From: Alphaproteobacteria bacterium
GTDB taxonomy: Bacteria > Pseudomonadota > Alphaproteobacteria > Rhodospirillales > Rhodospirillaceae
NCBI GenBank assembly: GCA_030604885.1
Contig: JAUVUZ010000024.1
Coordinates: 1 to 58,175, forward strand
DNA length: 58,175 bases
Reading direction: 5' to 3'
Below the pieces are notes generated by a model. That model was not told where the DNA came from, searched no databases, and saw only the letters and a program-made list of their open reading frames with translations. Position numbers and translations under genes: made by a program. Positions 16,872 through 24,670 of the stretch are shown one piece after another. Position 1 is the stretch's first letter, and every line of letters starts with the position of its first letter.

Positions 16872-17890
16872 TCCGCGCGGCGCTGCTCGCCCTCGCCCTG
16901 GCGTTCGCCGCCGCCCCGGCGCTGGCGTTCGACCCGGCGGAAAGCCTGGCCGACCCGGTGCTCGAAACCCGCGCCCGGTCGATCGGCGAGGGTTTGCGCT
17001 GCGTCGTCTGCCAGAACCAGTCGATCGAGGAATCCAACGCCGACCTCGCCCGGGCGATGCGCGGGCTGGTGCGCGAGCGCCTGGCGGCCGGGGATTCGGA
17101 CGGCGAGGTGATCGCCGCCCTCGAAGCCCGCTACGGCGATTTCATCCGCCTGATGCCGCCGCTCAAGGCCGCGACGCTGCTGCTGTGGGCGGCGCCCGCG
17201 CTGTTGCTGGCGGCGGGGGTGGCGGCGTGGCGCCGGTCCTTCCGCATCCGCGCCGCCGTGGCAGAAGGGGCGGCGCCCGCGGTGGCCGATGCCGACGAAC
17301 CGCGCCCGGGCGCGGGGCTGCTGGCGGGCGGCGCGGCGCTGGCGGCGGTGCTGGCGGCGCTCGCCTACGTCTCGCTCGGCCACCCGGGGGTGCCCGACCA
17401 GCCGATCCGCCCGCGCCTCGCCGAGCGCCTCGGCGTGTCGGAGGCGGCGATCGCGGACATGCAGGCGATGACCGCCGAGATCGAGGCGCGCCTGCAAACC
17501 CACCCGGACGACGCGCGCGGCTGGCTGATGCTCGGCCGCGCCGACCGCTACCTCGGCCGCCACGCCGAGGCCGCCGCCGCCCTGCGCCGCGCCCTGACGC
17601 TGGGCGAGGCGGACGCGGATATCCTCGCCGACCTGGGCGAGAGCCTGGCGATCCGCGACCGGCGCGTCGGCGACGAGGCGGAGGCGGCGTTCCGCGCCGC
17701 CCTCGAGATCGACCCGGCGGCGCCGCGTGCGGTCTTCTACCTCGGCGTCGCCCGCGCCGAGGCGGGCGACCTCGCCGCCGCCGCCGCCCTGTGGCGGGAA
17801 GGCGCGGCGCTGCAACCGCCGGACTCGCCCTGGCGGCGGCGGCTCGTCGGCCACGCCGAGCGGGCCGAGGCGGCGCTCTCCAAACCTTGA
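16868..17890 (+). CDS. ccmH: CcmH-CcmI fusion, cytochrome c maturation
   Basis: A 340-residue protein in two parts. Residues 1-20 are a signal peptide. Residues about 21-120 are a CcmH/CycL domain with the redox motif LRCVVCQNQSIEESNA and a membrane anchor. Residues about 150-340 are a second membrane segment and a TPR domain like the C-terminal part of CcmI. The CcmH half reduces apocytochrome with CcmG, and the TPR half holds apocytochrome c. The fused layout resembles E. coli CcmH, whereas many alphaproteobacteria keep ccmI separate. It is the last ccm gene. Confidence 0.92.
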   Translation: MIRAALLALALAFAAAPALAFDPAESLADPVLETRARSIGEGLRCVVCQNQSIEESNADLARAMRGLVRERLAAGDSDGEVIAALEARYGDFIRLMPPLKAATLLLWAAPALLLAAGVAAWRRSFRIRAAVAEGAAPAVADADEPRPGAGLLAGGAALAAVLAALAYVSLGHPGVPDQPIRPRLAERLGVSEAAIADMQAMTAEIEARLQTHPDDARGWLMLGRADRYLGRHAEAAAALRRALTLGEADADILADLGESLAIRDRRVGDEAEAAFRAALEIDPAAPRAVFYLGVARAEAGDLAAAAALWREGAALQPPDSPWRRRLVGHAERAEAALSKP

Positions 17891-17962
17891 TCTTTGGCGC
17901 GGTCGTTGCATCTCTGTGTGCGGGCGGTCGCGCTGGACCGGCGCAATTTCGGAGACGGCATC

Positions 17963-18526
17963 ATGGCTCTCGGCAACACCAAGGACTCCTACGGCTGCGT
18001 CGCGCGCGGCATCCACTGGCTGGCGGTGCTCCTGCTGATCGCGTCGTTCGCGTTGGTATGGGGCGGCCTCACCGGCTACCACAAGTCGGTGGGGGTGGCG
18101 ATTCTCGGCGTCGCGGCGCTGCGCCTCGTGTGGTCGGTGGTGCAGCCCGCGCCCGCCTCCCTCGGCAACCTGCCGCGCTGGCAGCACGTCGCCGCCAAGG
18201 CGACCCACGGGCTGCTGCTGTTGTGGCTGCTGACGATGCCGATCTCGGGCTGGGCGATGTCGTCGGCGGCGGGGCGGCCCACCTCGTTCTTCGGCCTGTT
18301 CACCCTGCCGATGCTGACCGGGCCGGACCGCGCCCTGGCGGGGCAGATCCGGGGCTACCACGAACTCGTCGCCTACCTCGGCCTGGCGCTGATCGCGGTC
18401 CACGTCGCCGCCGCGCTGTGGCACCACTTCGTGGTCAAGGACGCGACCCTGACGCGGATGCTGCCCTGCCGCCTCGCGGGCGGCGGCTGCGCCGACAAGC
18501 CCGGCGGCTGCGGCTGCCGCCGCTAA
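17963..18526 (+). CDS. Cytochrome b561 with cysteine-rich tail
   Basis: This 187-residue protein has four membrane helices with the histidines expected of bacterial cytochrome b561 (GIHWLAV, GYHKSVG, ATHGLLL, VHVAAALWHHF), and would be a di-heme b quinol/electron shuttle in the inner membrane. The last 20 or so residues carry four cysteines in MLPCRLAGGGC...GGCGCRR, which is not part of the core fold and might bind metal or a cluster. The ATG at 17963 has a GGAGA ribosome site. It follows the ccm operon after 72 bases and may be cotranscribed with it. Confidence 0.9.
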   Translation: MALGNTKDSYGCVARGIHWLAVLLLIASFALVWGGLTGYHKSVGVAILGVAALRLVWSVVQPAPASLGNLPRWQHVAAKATHGLLLLWLLTMPISGWAMSSAAGRPTSFFGLFTLPMLTGPDRALAGQIRGYHELVAYLGLALIAVHVAAALWHHFVVKDATLTRMLPCRLAGGGCADKPGGCGCRR

Positions 18527-18868
18527 CCCGCTCCGGCGCGGTTGCGAGGCAGTCGCGCCGCGCCGGGCGCAAATTCCCGAACCCCTTCCGTCGCTTCCCG
18601 AATCCGACCGGATCGCGTGCCCCGACCCGATTCGTCGGGGCGGTGCGATTCGCCGCAGTGTGACGCAAAACACACAACTTTTGATTTTATCAAAAATCGA
18701 AAATAATTCGATGGGTTGTTCAATGGGTTAGCGCACCCAACGTACGCGTGCATGCTTGGGCGCGATTTTCGCCATTGAGGTTGTGCCGGAACCCCATAAC
18801 ATGGACTGCGGAGCCCGGGAGAGGCATCGAACAGAACAATCAAAAAAATGAGACGCGGAGGACTTGCC
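18527..18868. other. Intergenic region before the chemoreceptor gene
   Basis: About 340 bases without a supported gene. At 18660-18712 there is an unusually A+T-rich island containing the dyad TTTTGAT-TTT-ATCAAAA (18679-18695). It resembles an FNR/CRP-type half-site pair, but the spacer is one base shorter than the FNR consensus. It probably carries regulation for the receptor gene. No clear promoter hexamers were found. Confidence 0.5.
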
Positions 18869-21319
18869 GTGGTCGGTTTTACGAACTTGAAGATCGGAAC
18901 CAAAGTCTCTCTCGGGTTCACCGCCCTGATTGCCTTGATTTTCGTGGTGTCGGCCACCGCCTACTACAACGGCCGCACCTTCGAACGGGTGATGGGGGAT
19001 TCCCAGAGGGTCTACGCCAACGGCACCCGCGCCCAAACCCTCGCCCGAACGCTGACGGAGATCGAGGGCCTTCAGGCGGTGTTCGTCGTCGATTCCGCCG
19101 GGATCGACTCCGGCAGGATTTTCGACCGCCTCGACGGGCTGCGGCGCGACGCGGCGGTGGTGCGCGACAATACCCTCGATCCGGAGCGCCGCGCCCTGCT
19201 GGAGCAGGCGCTCGCCTCCGTGGAGGCTTACCGCGCCGAGTTCGAGAAGCTCGTCGCCCTCGAGGCCGACCGCGCCAACGAGCAGGCCAACGGCATCGGC
19301 CGCATCGGGCCGCAGTTGCGTACGTCGCTGATCGAGGCGATGGAGCGCACCGCCCAGCTCCGCGCCTTCGAGGCGTCGGCGGCGACCGGCGGCGCGCTCG
19401 AGGCGCTGATGAGCACCCGCCTGGAGGTGGCGCTCTATCTGCGCAACCCGGACCCGGCGCTGGTGACGACGATGCGGGCCTCGATGGCGCGGCTGATGGA
19501 GCGCGTCGGCCCCCTCGCCGAACTGATGCCCACCCCCGAGTTGCGCGACCGCACCCGCGGCATCGTCGCCCAGGCGGAGGGCTACCAGGCGTCGTTCGAC
19601 CGCTTCGTCGACCTGCGCAGCCGCATCAAGACCCTCGCCGAGGGGCCGCTCGCCACCCAGTCGCGCGCCTTCCGTCAGCGGCTGACGGCGGTGGGCGAGA
19701 GCCAGGCGGCCTACCTCACCTCCTCGCTCGCCGCCGGCAGCGCCGACATCGCGCGCGGCGAGGCGGTGATGATCGCCCTGACCCTGGCCGCCCTGGTGGC
19801 GGGCGTGGCCGCCGCCTTCGCCATCGGTCGCGGCATCGCGGTGCCGGTGCGGCGGATGACCGGCGCGATGAACGATCTCTCCCGCGGCAAGCTGGAGACC
19901 GAGGTGCCCGCGCGCGGCCGCACCGACGAAATCGGCGAGATGGCCGAGGCGGTGCAGGTGTTCAAGGAGAACGCCCTGCGGGTGCGGGAGCTGGAGCGCC
20001 AGAGCGAGGCGGCGAAGCGTCAGGCCGAGGCCGACCGCCGCGCCGCGATGAACCAACTCGCCGACGAGTTCCAGTCGAGCGTGGGCGGGGTGATCGAGCG
20101 CGTCGCCGCGGCGGTGGCGGAGTTGCAGTCCGCCTCGGGCCAGATGGCGAGCACCGCCGCCGAAACCAGCGCCCAGGCCACCACCGTGGCCGCCGCCGCC
20201 GAGGAGGCCTCGGCCAACGTGCAGACGGTGGCCAGCGCCACCGAGGAACTGGCCGCCTCGATCAACGAGATCGGCAAGCAGGTGGCCCATTCGGCCAACG
20301 TCGCCGAGCAGGCCAACCGCCAGGCCGACATCGCCGGATCGGCGATCAAGAGCCTCGCCGACAACGCCAACCGCATCGGCGAGGTGATCGACATGATCAC
20401 CGACATCGCCAGCCAGACCAACCTGCTGGCGCTCAACGCCACGATCGAGGCGGCGCGCGCCGGGGAGATGGGCAAGGGCTTCGCGGTGGTGGCCGGGGAG
20501 GTCAAGCACCTCGCCAACCAGACCGCCAAGGCCACCGAGGAGATCGCCGGGCAGATCGCCGCGGTCCAGGGCGGCACCGGCGCCGTGGTGCGCGCGGTGG
20601 AGAGCATCAATTCGGTGATCGGCGAACTCGGCCAGGTGGCTTCGGCGGTCGCCTCGGCGGTGCAGGAGCAGACCGCCGCCACCGCCGAAATCGCCCGCAA
20701 CATCGAGCAGGCCGCCGCGGGCACCCACGAGGTCACCGCCAACATCCAGTCGGTGGAGGCCGCCGCCCAGGAGACCGGCTCCGCCGCCGCGCAGATCAAC
20801 GCCTCCGCCACCGAGCTTTCGCGCCAGGCCGAATATCTGCGCGCCGAGGTGACGCGGTTCCTCGATCAGGTGCGCGCCGACGGCGCCGACAGCGCCGAGC
20901 GCCAACTGATGGTGTGGCGGGACGAACTCGAAACCGGCGTCGCTGCGGTGGACGACGACCATCGGCGGCTGATCGACCTGATGAACCGCAGCTTCTCGGT
21001 GATGGCGTCGGGCCGGGGCGTGGTGGACGCGCAATCCCTGCTCGACGAGATGGCGGACCTGATGGAAAGCCACTTCGCCGCCGAGGAAGGACTGATGATG
21101 AAAAGCGCCTATCCGCAGGCCGCCGCGCACCAGCGCATGCACGGCGAAATGCGGGCGCACCTCGAAAACCTCCGCCGCTCCGCGGCGCGCGACGACGCGC
21201 CCGGCGTGCAGGAGGTTCTGCAACATCTGGCCGCTTACCTGCGGAGCCACATGATGGAGGCCGATCTGGCAATGGCCGAGCATGTGACTCGACGCGGCCG
21301 GGTGGCGCGGGTGGCCTGA
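18869..21319 (+). CDS. Methyl-accepting chemotaxis protein with C-terminal hemerythrin domain
   Basis: An 816-residue receptor with these parts: a membrane helix at about 10-30, a periplasmic sensor of about 260 residues rich in helices, a second membrane helix near 290-310, HAMP, then a class-typical signalling hairpin with tip segment [20 protein letters not shown]. The last 135 residues form a bacteriohemerythrin domain ([40 protein letters not shown]), which binds O2 at a di-iron site. It likely couples oxygen to flagellar steering. I chose the GTG at 18869 because GGAGGA lies six bases before it. The ATG at 18848 lacks a ribosome site. Confidence 0.93.
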   Translation: MVGFTNLKIGTKVSLGFTALIALIFVVSATAYYNGRTFERVMGDSQRVYANGTRAQTLARTLTEIEGLQAVFVVDSAGIDSGRIFDRLDGLRRDAAVVRDNTLDPERRALLEQALASVEAYRAEFEKLVALEADRANEQANGIGRIGPQLRTSLIEAMERTAQLRAFEASAATGGALEALMSTRLEVALYLRNPDPALVTTMRASMARLMERVGPLAELMPTPELRDRTRGIVAQAEGYQASFDRFVDLRSRIKTLAEGPLATQSRAFRQRLTAVGESQAAYLTSSLAAGSADIARGEAVMIALTLAALVAGVAAAFAIGRGIAVPVRRMTGAMNDLSRGKLETEVPARGRTDEIGEMAEAVQVFKENALRVRELERQSEAAKRQAEADRRAAMNQLADEFQSSVGGVIERVAAAVAELQSASGQMASTAAETSAQATTVAAAAEEASANVQTVASATEELAASINEIGKQVAHSANVAEQANRQADIAGSAIKSLADNANRIGEVIDMITDIASQTNLLALNATIEAARAGEMGKGFAVVAGEVKHLANQTAKATEEIAGQIAAVQGGTGAVVRAVESINSVIGELGQVASAVASAVQEQTAATAEIARNIEQAAAGTHEVTANIQSVEAAAQETGSAAAQINASATELSRQAEYLRAEVTRFLDQVRADGADSAERQLMVWRDELETGVAAVDDDHRRLIDLMNRSFSVMASGRGVVDAQSLLDEMADLMESHFAAEEGLMMKSAYPQAAAHQRMHGEMRAHLENLRRSAARDDAPGVQEVLQHLAAYLRSHMMEADLAMAEHVTRRGRVARVA

Positions 21320-21323
21320 TCAG

Positions 21324-21349
21324 CCCCCGCCAACATCCCGGGGCGGGGG
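21324..21349 (+). terminator. Hairpin just after the chemoreceptor gene
   Basis: CCCCCGCC (21324-21331) pairs with GGCGGGGG (21342-21349) across a 10-base loop, starting five bases after the receptor stop. Only two T follow, so it is a weak intrinsic terminator. Confidence 0.5.
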
Positions 21350-21473
21350 TTCCCCCTACACCCCCCGCCGAGACCCGAGACCGACCCCCAGACGAATCGG
21401 GCACGGGATCACTGAGCGTACCGAGCAAGCACTGGTAGCGTACCGTTCGCGTTTCTCCGACTGGCGTTTGGTT

Positions 21474-21507
21474 CCCCGGCTTCCGCAACGGAAGCCGGGG
21501 TTTTTTT
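21474..21507 (+). terminator. Strong Rho-independent terminator
   Basis: A perfect 12-base stem CCCCGGCTTCCG / CGGAAGCCGGGG with a CAA loop (21474-21500) is followed by seven T. It points along +, ends where the convergent DUF523 gene ends, and lies 155 bases after the receptor stop. Confidence 0.93.
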
Positions 21508-21992
21508 CAGTCCGCCAGCGCCGCCGCGAGGGCGTCGATTTCGCTTTCCGCGAACACCTTCACGCCGTGGGCCGCCAGCAGCGCGGCGGTCACCCCCATG
21601 CCCGGGCGCAGCGCGCCGTCGAAGCGCCCGGCGTAGACGCTGCGGGTGCCGCAGCTCGGGCTGCGGTCGGTGAGCAGGGCGAAGCCGCAGCCGTGCGCCC
21701 GCGCGGCGGCGAGGGCGAGGCGGGCGGCGGCGCGGAAGGCGTCGGTGCGGTCTTCCCCGGCGCGGTCGCGCACCCGGCCGTGGCCCGCCAGCACCGTGGC
21801 GGCGTCGTCGCCGGGGGCGATTTCGGCGGCGGCGCGCGGCGTCGGCAGCCCGGCGGCGCATTCGGGGCAGAACGGCACCAGCCGCCCCTCGGCGGACCAG
21901 CGCGCCAGCGCGGGGTGGCGGAGCGGCTTGGCGTTTCCGTCGTAGCGCACCGGCTGGCCGAGCAGGCAGGCGCTCACCAGGATGCGCCGCAT
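21507..21992 (-). CDS. DUF523 family protein
   Basis: This 161-residue protein has the DUF523 pattern: an N-terminal SACLLGQPVRYDGN, a CPECAAGLPTPR segment, and SPSCGTRSVYAG near the C-terminus. The conserved cysteines suggest metal or cluster binding, but the biochemical role of the family is not firmly established to my knowledge. Its ATG at 21992 overlaps the stop of the PstS-like gene (TGATG), so it is translationally coupled to a phosphate-related operon. A role in phosphate metabolism is not shown by the sequence. Confidence 0.85.
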   Translation of the reverse strand: MRRILVSACLLGQPVRYDGNAKPLRHPALARWSAEGRLVPFCPECAAGLPTPRAAAEIAPGDDAATVLAGHGRVRDRAGEDRTDAFRAAARLALAAARAHGCGFALLTDRSPSCGTRSVYAGRFDGALRPGMGVTAALLAAHGVKVFAESEIDALAAALAD

Positions 21993-23023
21993 CAGCGGGT
22001 GCGGGCCTTGAGCTGGTGCAGGGTCTCGCGGGCGAACTCCCGCTCGTCGTCGCCCATCGGGATCAGGCCGGAGCGGAACAGCCGCCCCTCGGGGCCGATC
22101 ATCCCTTCCGCCAGGAACCGCTCGACGAACTCCATCACCCCCGGAACGCGGCCGACGTGGGCGACCTTGACGTAAAGATAGAGGGGCCGGGAGAGGGGGT
22201 AGCTGCCGTCCTCCAGGGTGTCGTCGGAGGGCGCGACGCCCTCCACCGGCAGGCCCTGGAGGCGGTGGACGTGGCGCTTCAGCGCGCCGTAGCCGATGAT
22301 TCCGGCGGCCTGCGGGTCGTCGAGCAGGCGGCGCACCACCATCTCGTCGTCCTCGCCCGCGTCGACGTAGGCGCCGTCTTCCCGCACGTGGCCGCAGACG
22401 TCCTGCACCAGGGCGTCGGGCGCGGCCACCGGCAGGTCCTCGCAGCCCGGGTTCATCACCAGGTGTACGAACACGTCGCGGGTGCCCGAGGTGAGCGGCG
22501 GGCCGTAGACGCGAATCGGCGTCGGCGGCAGGCCGGGGGCGATGTCGGCCCAGCGGCGGTAGGGGTTGGCCTCCACGCCCTGGGCGGTCTTCACCGAGCG
22601 CGCCACCGCCCGCCACAGGGTGGCGCGGGTGACCGCGAAGCGCGGCGCCGCCAGGCTGCGGGCGAGCACGATGCCGTCGTAGCCGACCTTGAACTCGGCG
22701 ACGTCGGACACGCTGTTGGAGAGGCAGTGTTCCTCCTCCAGCGGGGTGATGCGGCGGGAGGCGGCGACGATGTCGGGCGAATTGAGGCCCACGTCGGCGC
22801 AGAAGATCTTGAAGCCGCCGACGGTGCCGGTGGCCTCGATCACCGGGCCGCGGAAGCGGGTGTCGCGGGCGAAGTCCTCGGCGGCCTCGGCGAGGAAGTC
22901 GTACATCGTCGAGCTGCCGACGATGCGCAGGGTCTCGCGGTCGGCGGCGCGGGCGGGGGCCGCCAGGGCGGCGGCGAGGCAAAGGGCGGCGAGAATCGGG
23001 CGAGGCAGGCGCATCGGCGGCAT
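21992..23023 (-). CDS. PstS-like periplasmic phosphate-binding protein
   Basis: A 343-residue secreted protein. After a signal peptide (about residues 1-26) it has the phosphate-binding-protein signature RIVGSSTMYDF, then TGTVGGFKIFC, SRRIT and a SGTRDVF loop typical of PstS/SphX-type proteins. PstCAB genes are not adjacent. Instead the gene follows pit by four bases and precedes the DUF523 gene. It could supply phosphate to the Pit permease or to a distant Pst system, or sense phosphate. All three are inferences. Several extra cysteines (FCADVG, EEHC, NPGCEDL, QDVCGH) suggest structural disulfides. Confidence 0.85.
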   Translation of the reverse strand: MPPMRLPRPILAALCLAAALAAPARAADRETLRIVGSSTMYDFLAEAAEDFARDTRFRGPVIEATGTVGGFKIFCADVGLNSPDIVAASRRITPLEEEHCLSNSVSDVAEFKVGYDGIVLARSLAAPRFAVTRATLWRAVARSVKTAQGVEANPYRRWADIAPGLPPTPIRVYGPPLTSGTRDVFVHLVMNPGCEDLPVAAPDALVQDVCGHVREDGAYVDAGEDDEMVVRRLLDDPQAAGIIGYGALKRHVHRLQGLPVEGVAPSDDTLEDGSYPLSRPLYLYVKVAHVGRVPGVMEFVERFLAEGMIGPEGRLFRSGLIPMGDDEREFARETLHQLKARTR

Positions 23024-23027
23024 CCGG

Positions 23028-24587
23028 TCAGGACGCGAGCGGAATCGCCGCCCGCAACCCGAGAAAGATACCGGCTGCCAACAGCGCCGACAACGGCACC
23101 GTGACCAGCCACGCGGCGACGATGGTCTGCAAATGGCGGCGGCGCACCAGGCGGCGCTTTTTCGCCTTGCGCCGCTTCGGCCGCAGCGGCACCGGCCCGG
23201 TGGGCGGCGCCAGCGAGGTTTCGCCGAGCGGCAGGTGGTAGTCGGAGCGCATGGTGCTGCGCCGCGGCAGCGCCCGGGGGCGCAGGTTGACCCAGTATTC
23301 GCGCAGGAAGCCGACGCCGAACACCCCGCCCACCGCGATGTGGGTGGAGCTGACCGGCAGCCCCAGGGCCGAGGCCACCAGCACCGTCACCGCCGCCGAC
23401 AGGGCGACGCAGAAGGCGCGGGTCTGGTCGAGCTTGGTGATCTTCTCGCCCACCGTGCGGATCAGCTTCGGCCCGAACAGCACGAGGCCGAAGGAGATGC
23501 CCATGGCGCCCACCACCAGCACCCACCAGGGCAGCGTCACCTGGGTGGCGACGCCGTTGCCCGCCGCGGCGTGGACGATCGCGGCGAGCGGCCCCACGGC
23601 GTTGGCGACGTCGTTGGCGCCGTGGGCGAACGACAGCAGCGCGGCGGAGGCGATCAGCGGCAGGGTGAACATCGAGCTGACCGCCTTGCGGCGGTTTTCG
23701 AGGAATGCCGATTGCCGCGCGATCGCCGGTTTCATCACCAGCTGCGTCGCCACCCCGGCGGCGAGGCCGAGGCCGAGGGTGACCGCCAGCGGCGGCCGCC
23801 AGACGTGCGCCAGCCCCTTGAGCACGAGGTAGATGGTGAAGCACGCCGCCAGCACCGCGATCAGCGGCGGAATCCAGCGCCGCGCCGCGCCGATGCGGTC
23901 GCGCTGGTAGAGAATCGCCACCTTGATGAAGGCGAGGAAGGCGCAGGCGACGAGGCCGCCGAGAATCGGCGAGATCACCCACGACGCGGCGATCGAACGC
24001 ATGGTGTCCCAGGCGATGGCGTCGGGTCCGGCGGCGACCATGCCCGCGCCCACCACGCCGCCGACCACCGCGTGGGTGGTGGAAACCGGCGCGCCGATCC
24101 AGGTGGCGACGTTGACCCACACCGCCGCCGCCAGCAGCGACGCCATCATCGCGAGAATGAAGGTGTCGGCGTCGCCGACGCGCTCCGGATCGACGATGCC
24201 CTTGGAGATCGTCGAGACCACGTCGCCGCCCGCGACGATCGCGCCCGCCGCCTCGCAGCTGGCGGCGATGGCGAGGGCCCCCACCATCGACAGCGCCCGC
24301 GAACCGACCGCCGGGCCGACGTTGTTGGCGACGTCGTTGGCGCCGATGTTGAGCGCCATGTAGGCGCCGATCACCCCCGCCACCACCACGAACCAGTAGG
24401 ACTCGCCCTGGCCGCCGAGGGTGAGGGTGAAGACCAGCACCCCGATCAGGAACAGGCCGCCGATGCCCACTCCGGTCTTGAATCCGCCGAGCTGGCGGGT
24501 CGCCTTTTCGATCTGGGAAAGGCGCTTGAGATCCTTGTCGAGAGCGTGACTGGCCACCGGTACCCCGCGTCGCGCCGCCCGGGGCAC
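23028..24587 (-). CDS. pit: Low-affinity inorganic phosphate permease, Pit family
   Basis: A 519-residue transporter with about ten membrane helices and the duplicated Pit signature: NIGANDVANNVGPAVG in the first half and SFAHGANDVANAVGP in the second. It moves phosphate with a proton, often as a metal-phosphate. A basic cytoplasmic stretch (RPKRRKAKKRRLVRRR) precedes the last helix. Two starts are possible: GTG at 24587 or GTG at 24557. The second leaves a leader after the predicted promoter and is perhaps more natural. It heads a three-gene operon with the PstS-like and DUF523 genes. Confidence 0.93.
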   Translation of the reverse strand: MPRAARRGVPVASHALDKDLKRLSQIEKATRQLGGFKTGVGIGGLFLIGVLVFTLTLGGQGESYWFVVVAGVIGAYMALNIGANDVANNVGPAVGSRALSMVGALAIAASCEAAGAIVAGGDVVSTISKGIVDPERVGDADTFILAMMASLLAAAVWVNVATWIGAPVSTTHAVVGGVVGAGMVAAGPDAIAWDTMRSIAASWVISPILGGLVACAFLAFIKVAILYQRDRIGAARRWIPPLIAVLAACFTIYLVLKGLAHVWRPPLAVTLGLGLAAGVATQLVMKPAIARQSAFLENRRKAVSSMFTLPLIASAALLSFAHGANDVANAVGPLAAIVHAAAGNGVATQVTLPWWVLVVGAMGISFGLVLFGPKLIRTVGEKITKLDQTRAFCVALSAAVTVLVASALGLPVSSTHIAVGGVFGVGFLREYWVNLRPRALPRRSTMRSDYHLPLGETSLAPPTGPVPLRPKRRKAKKRRLVRRRHLQTIVAAWLVTVPLSALLAAGIFLGLRAAIPLAS

Positions 24588-24596
24588 GGGCGGCGA

Positions 24597-24649
24597 CTGT
24601 CATCGAACTGTCGCGGAACCGTCATACTGAGTTTGCCCGGGCCTGTCAT
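24597..24649 (-). promoter_or_regulatory. Pho-box repeats over a candidate pit promoter
   Basis: On the + strand the heptamers CTGTCAT (24597), CTGTCGC (24608) and CCGTCAT (24619) are spaced exactly 11 bases, the geometry of PhoB sites. A further CTGTCAT lies at 24643. On the minus strand ATGACA (-35, 24644-24649) and TATGAC (-10, 24621-24626) are 17 bases apart and point at pit. The repeats run over the -10 and likely start point, which suggests repression by PhoB. The repeat orientation is opposite to transcription. Confidence 0.65.
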
Positions 24650-24670
24650 CCGCGAATGTCCGGGGGGGTG

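Noticed and set aside
18679-18695. FNR/CRP-type operator before the chemoreceptor gene
   Set aside because: The half-sites TTGAT and ATCAA are present, but the spacer is three bases rather than four, so it does not fit the FNR consensus. I list it only as an A+T-rich dyad.
18801-18851. 16-codon leader peptide frame ending at the ATG at 18848
   Set aside because: It has no ribosome site and no conserved feature, and the chemoreceptor probably starts at the GTG at 18869.
24597-24625. Pho box driving an antisense transcript into the SulP gene
   Set aside because: The repeats face +, but no + strand promoter or terminator is evident. The minus-strand promoter for pit is a simpler explanation.
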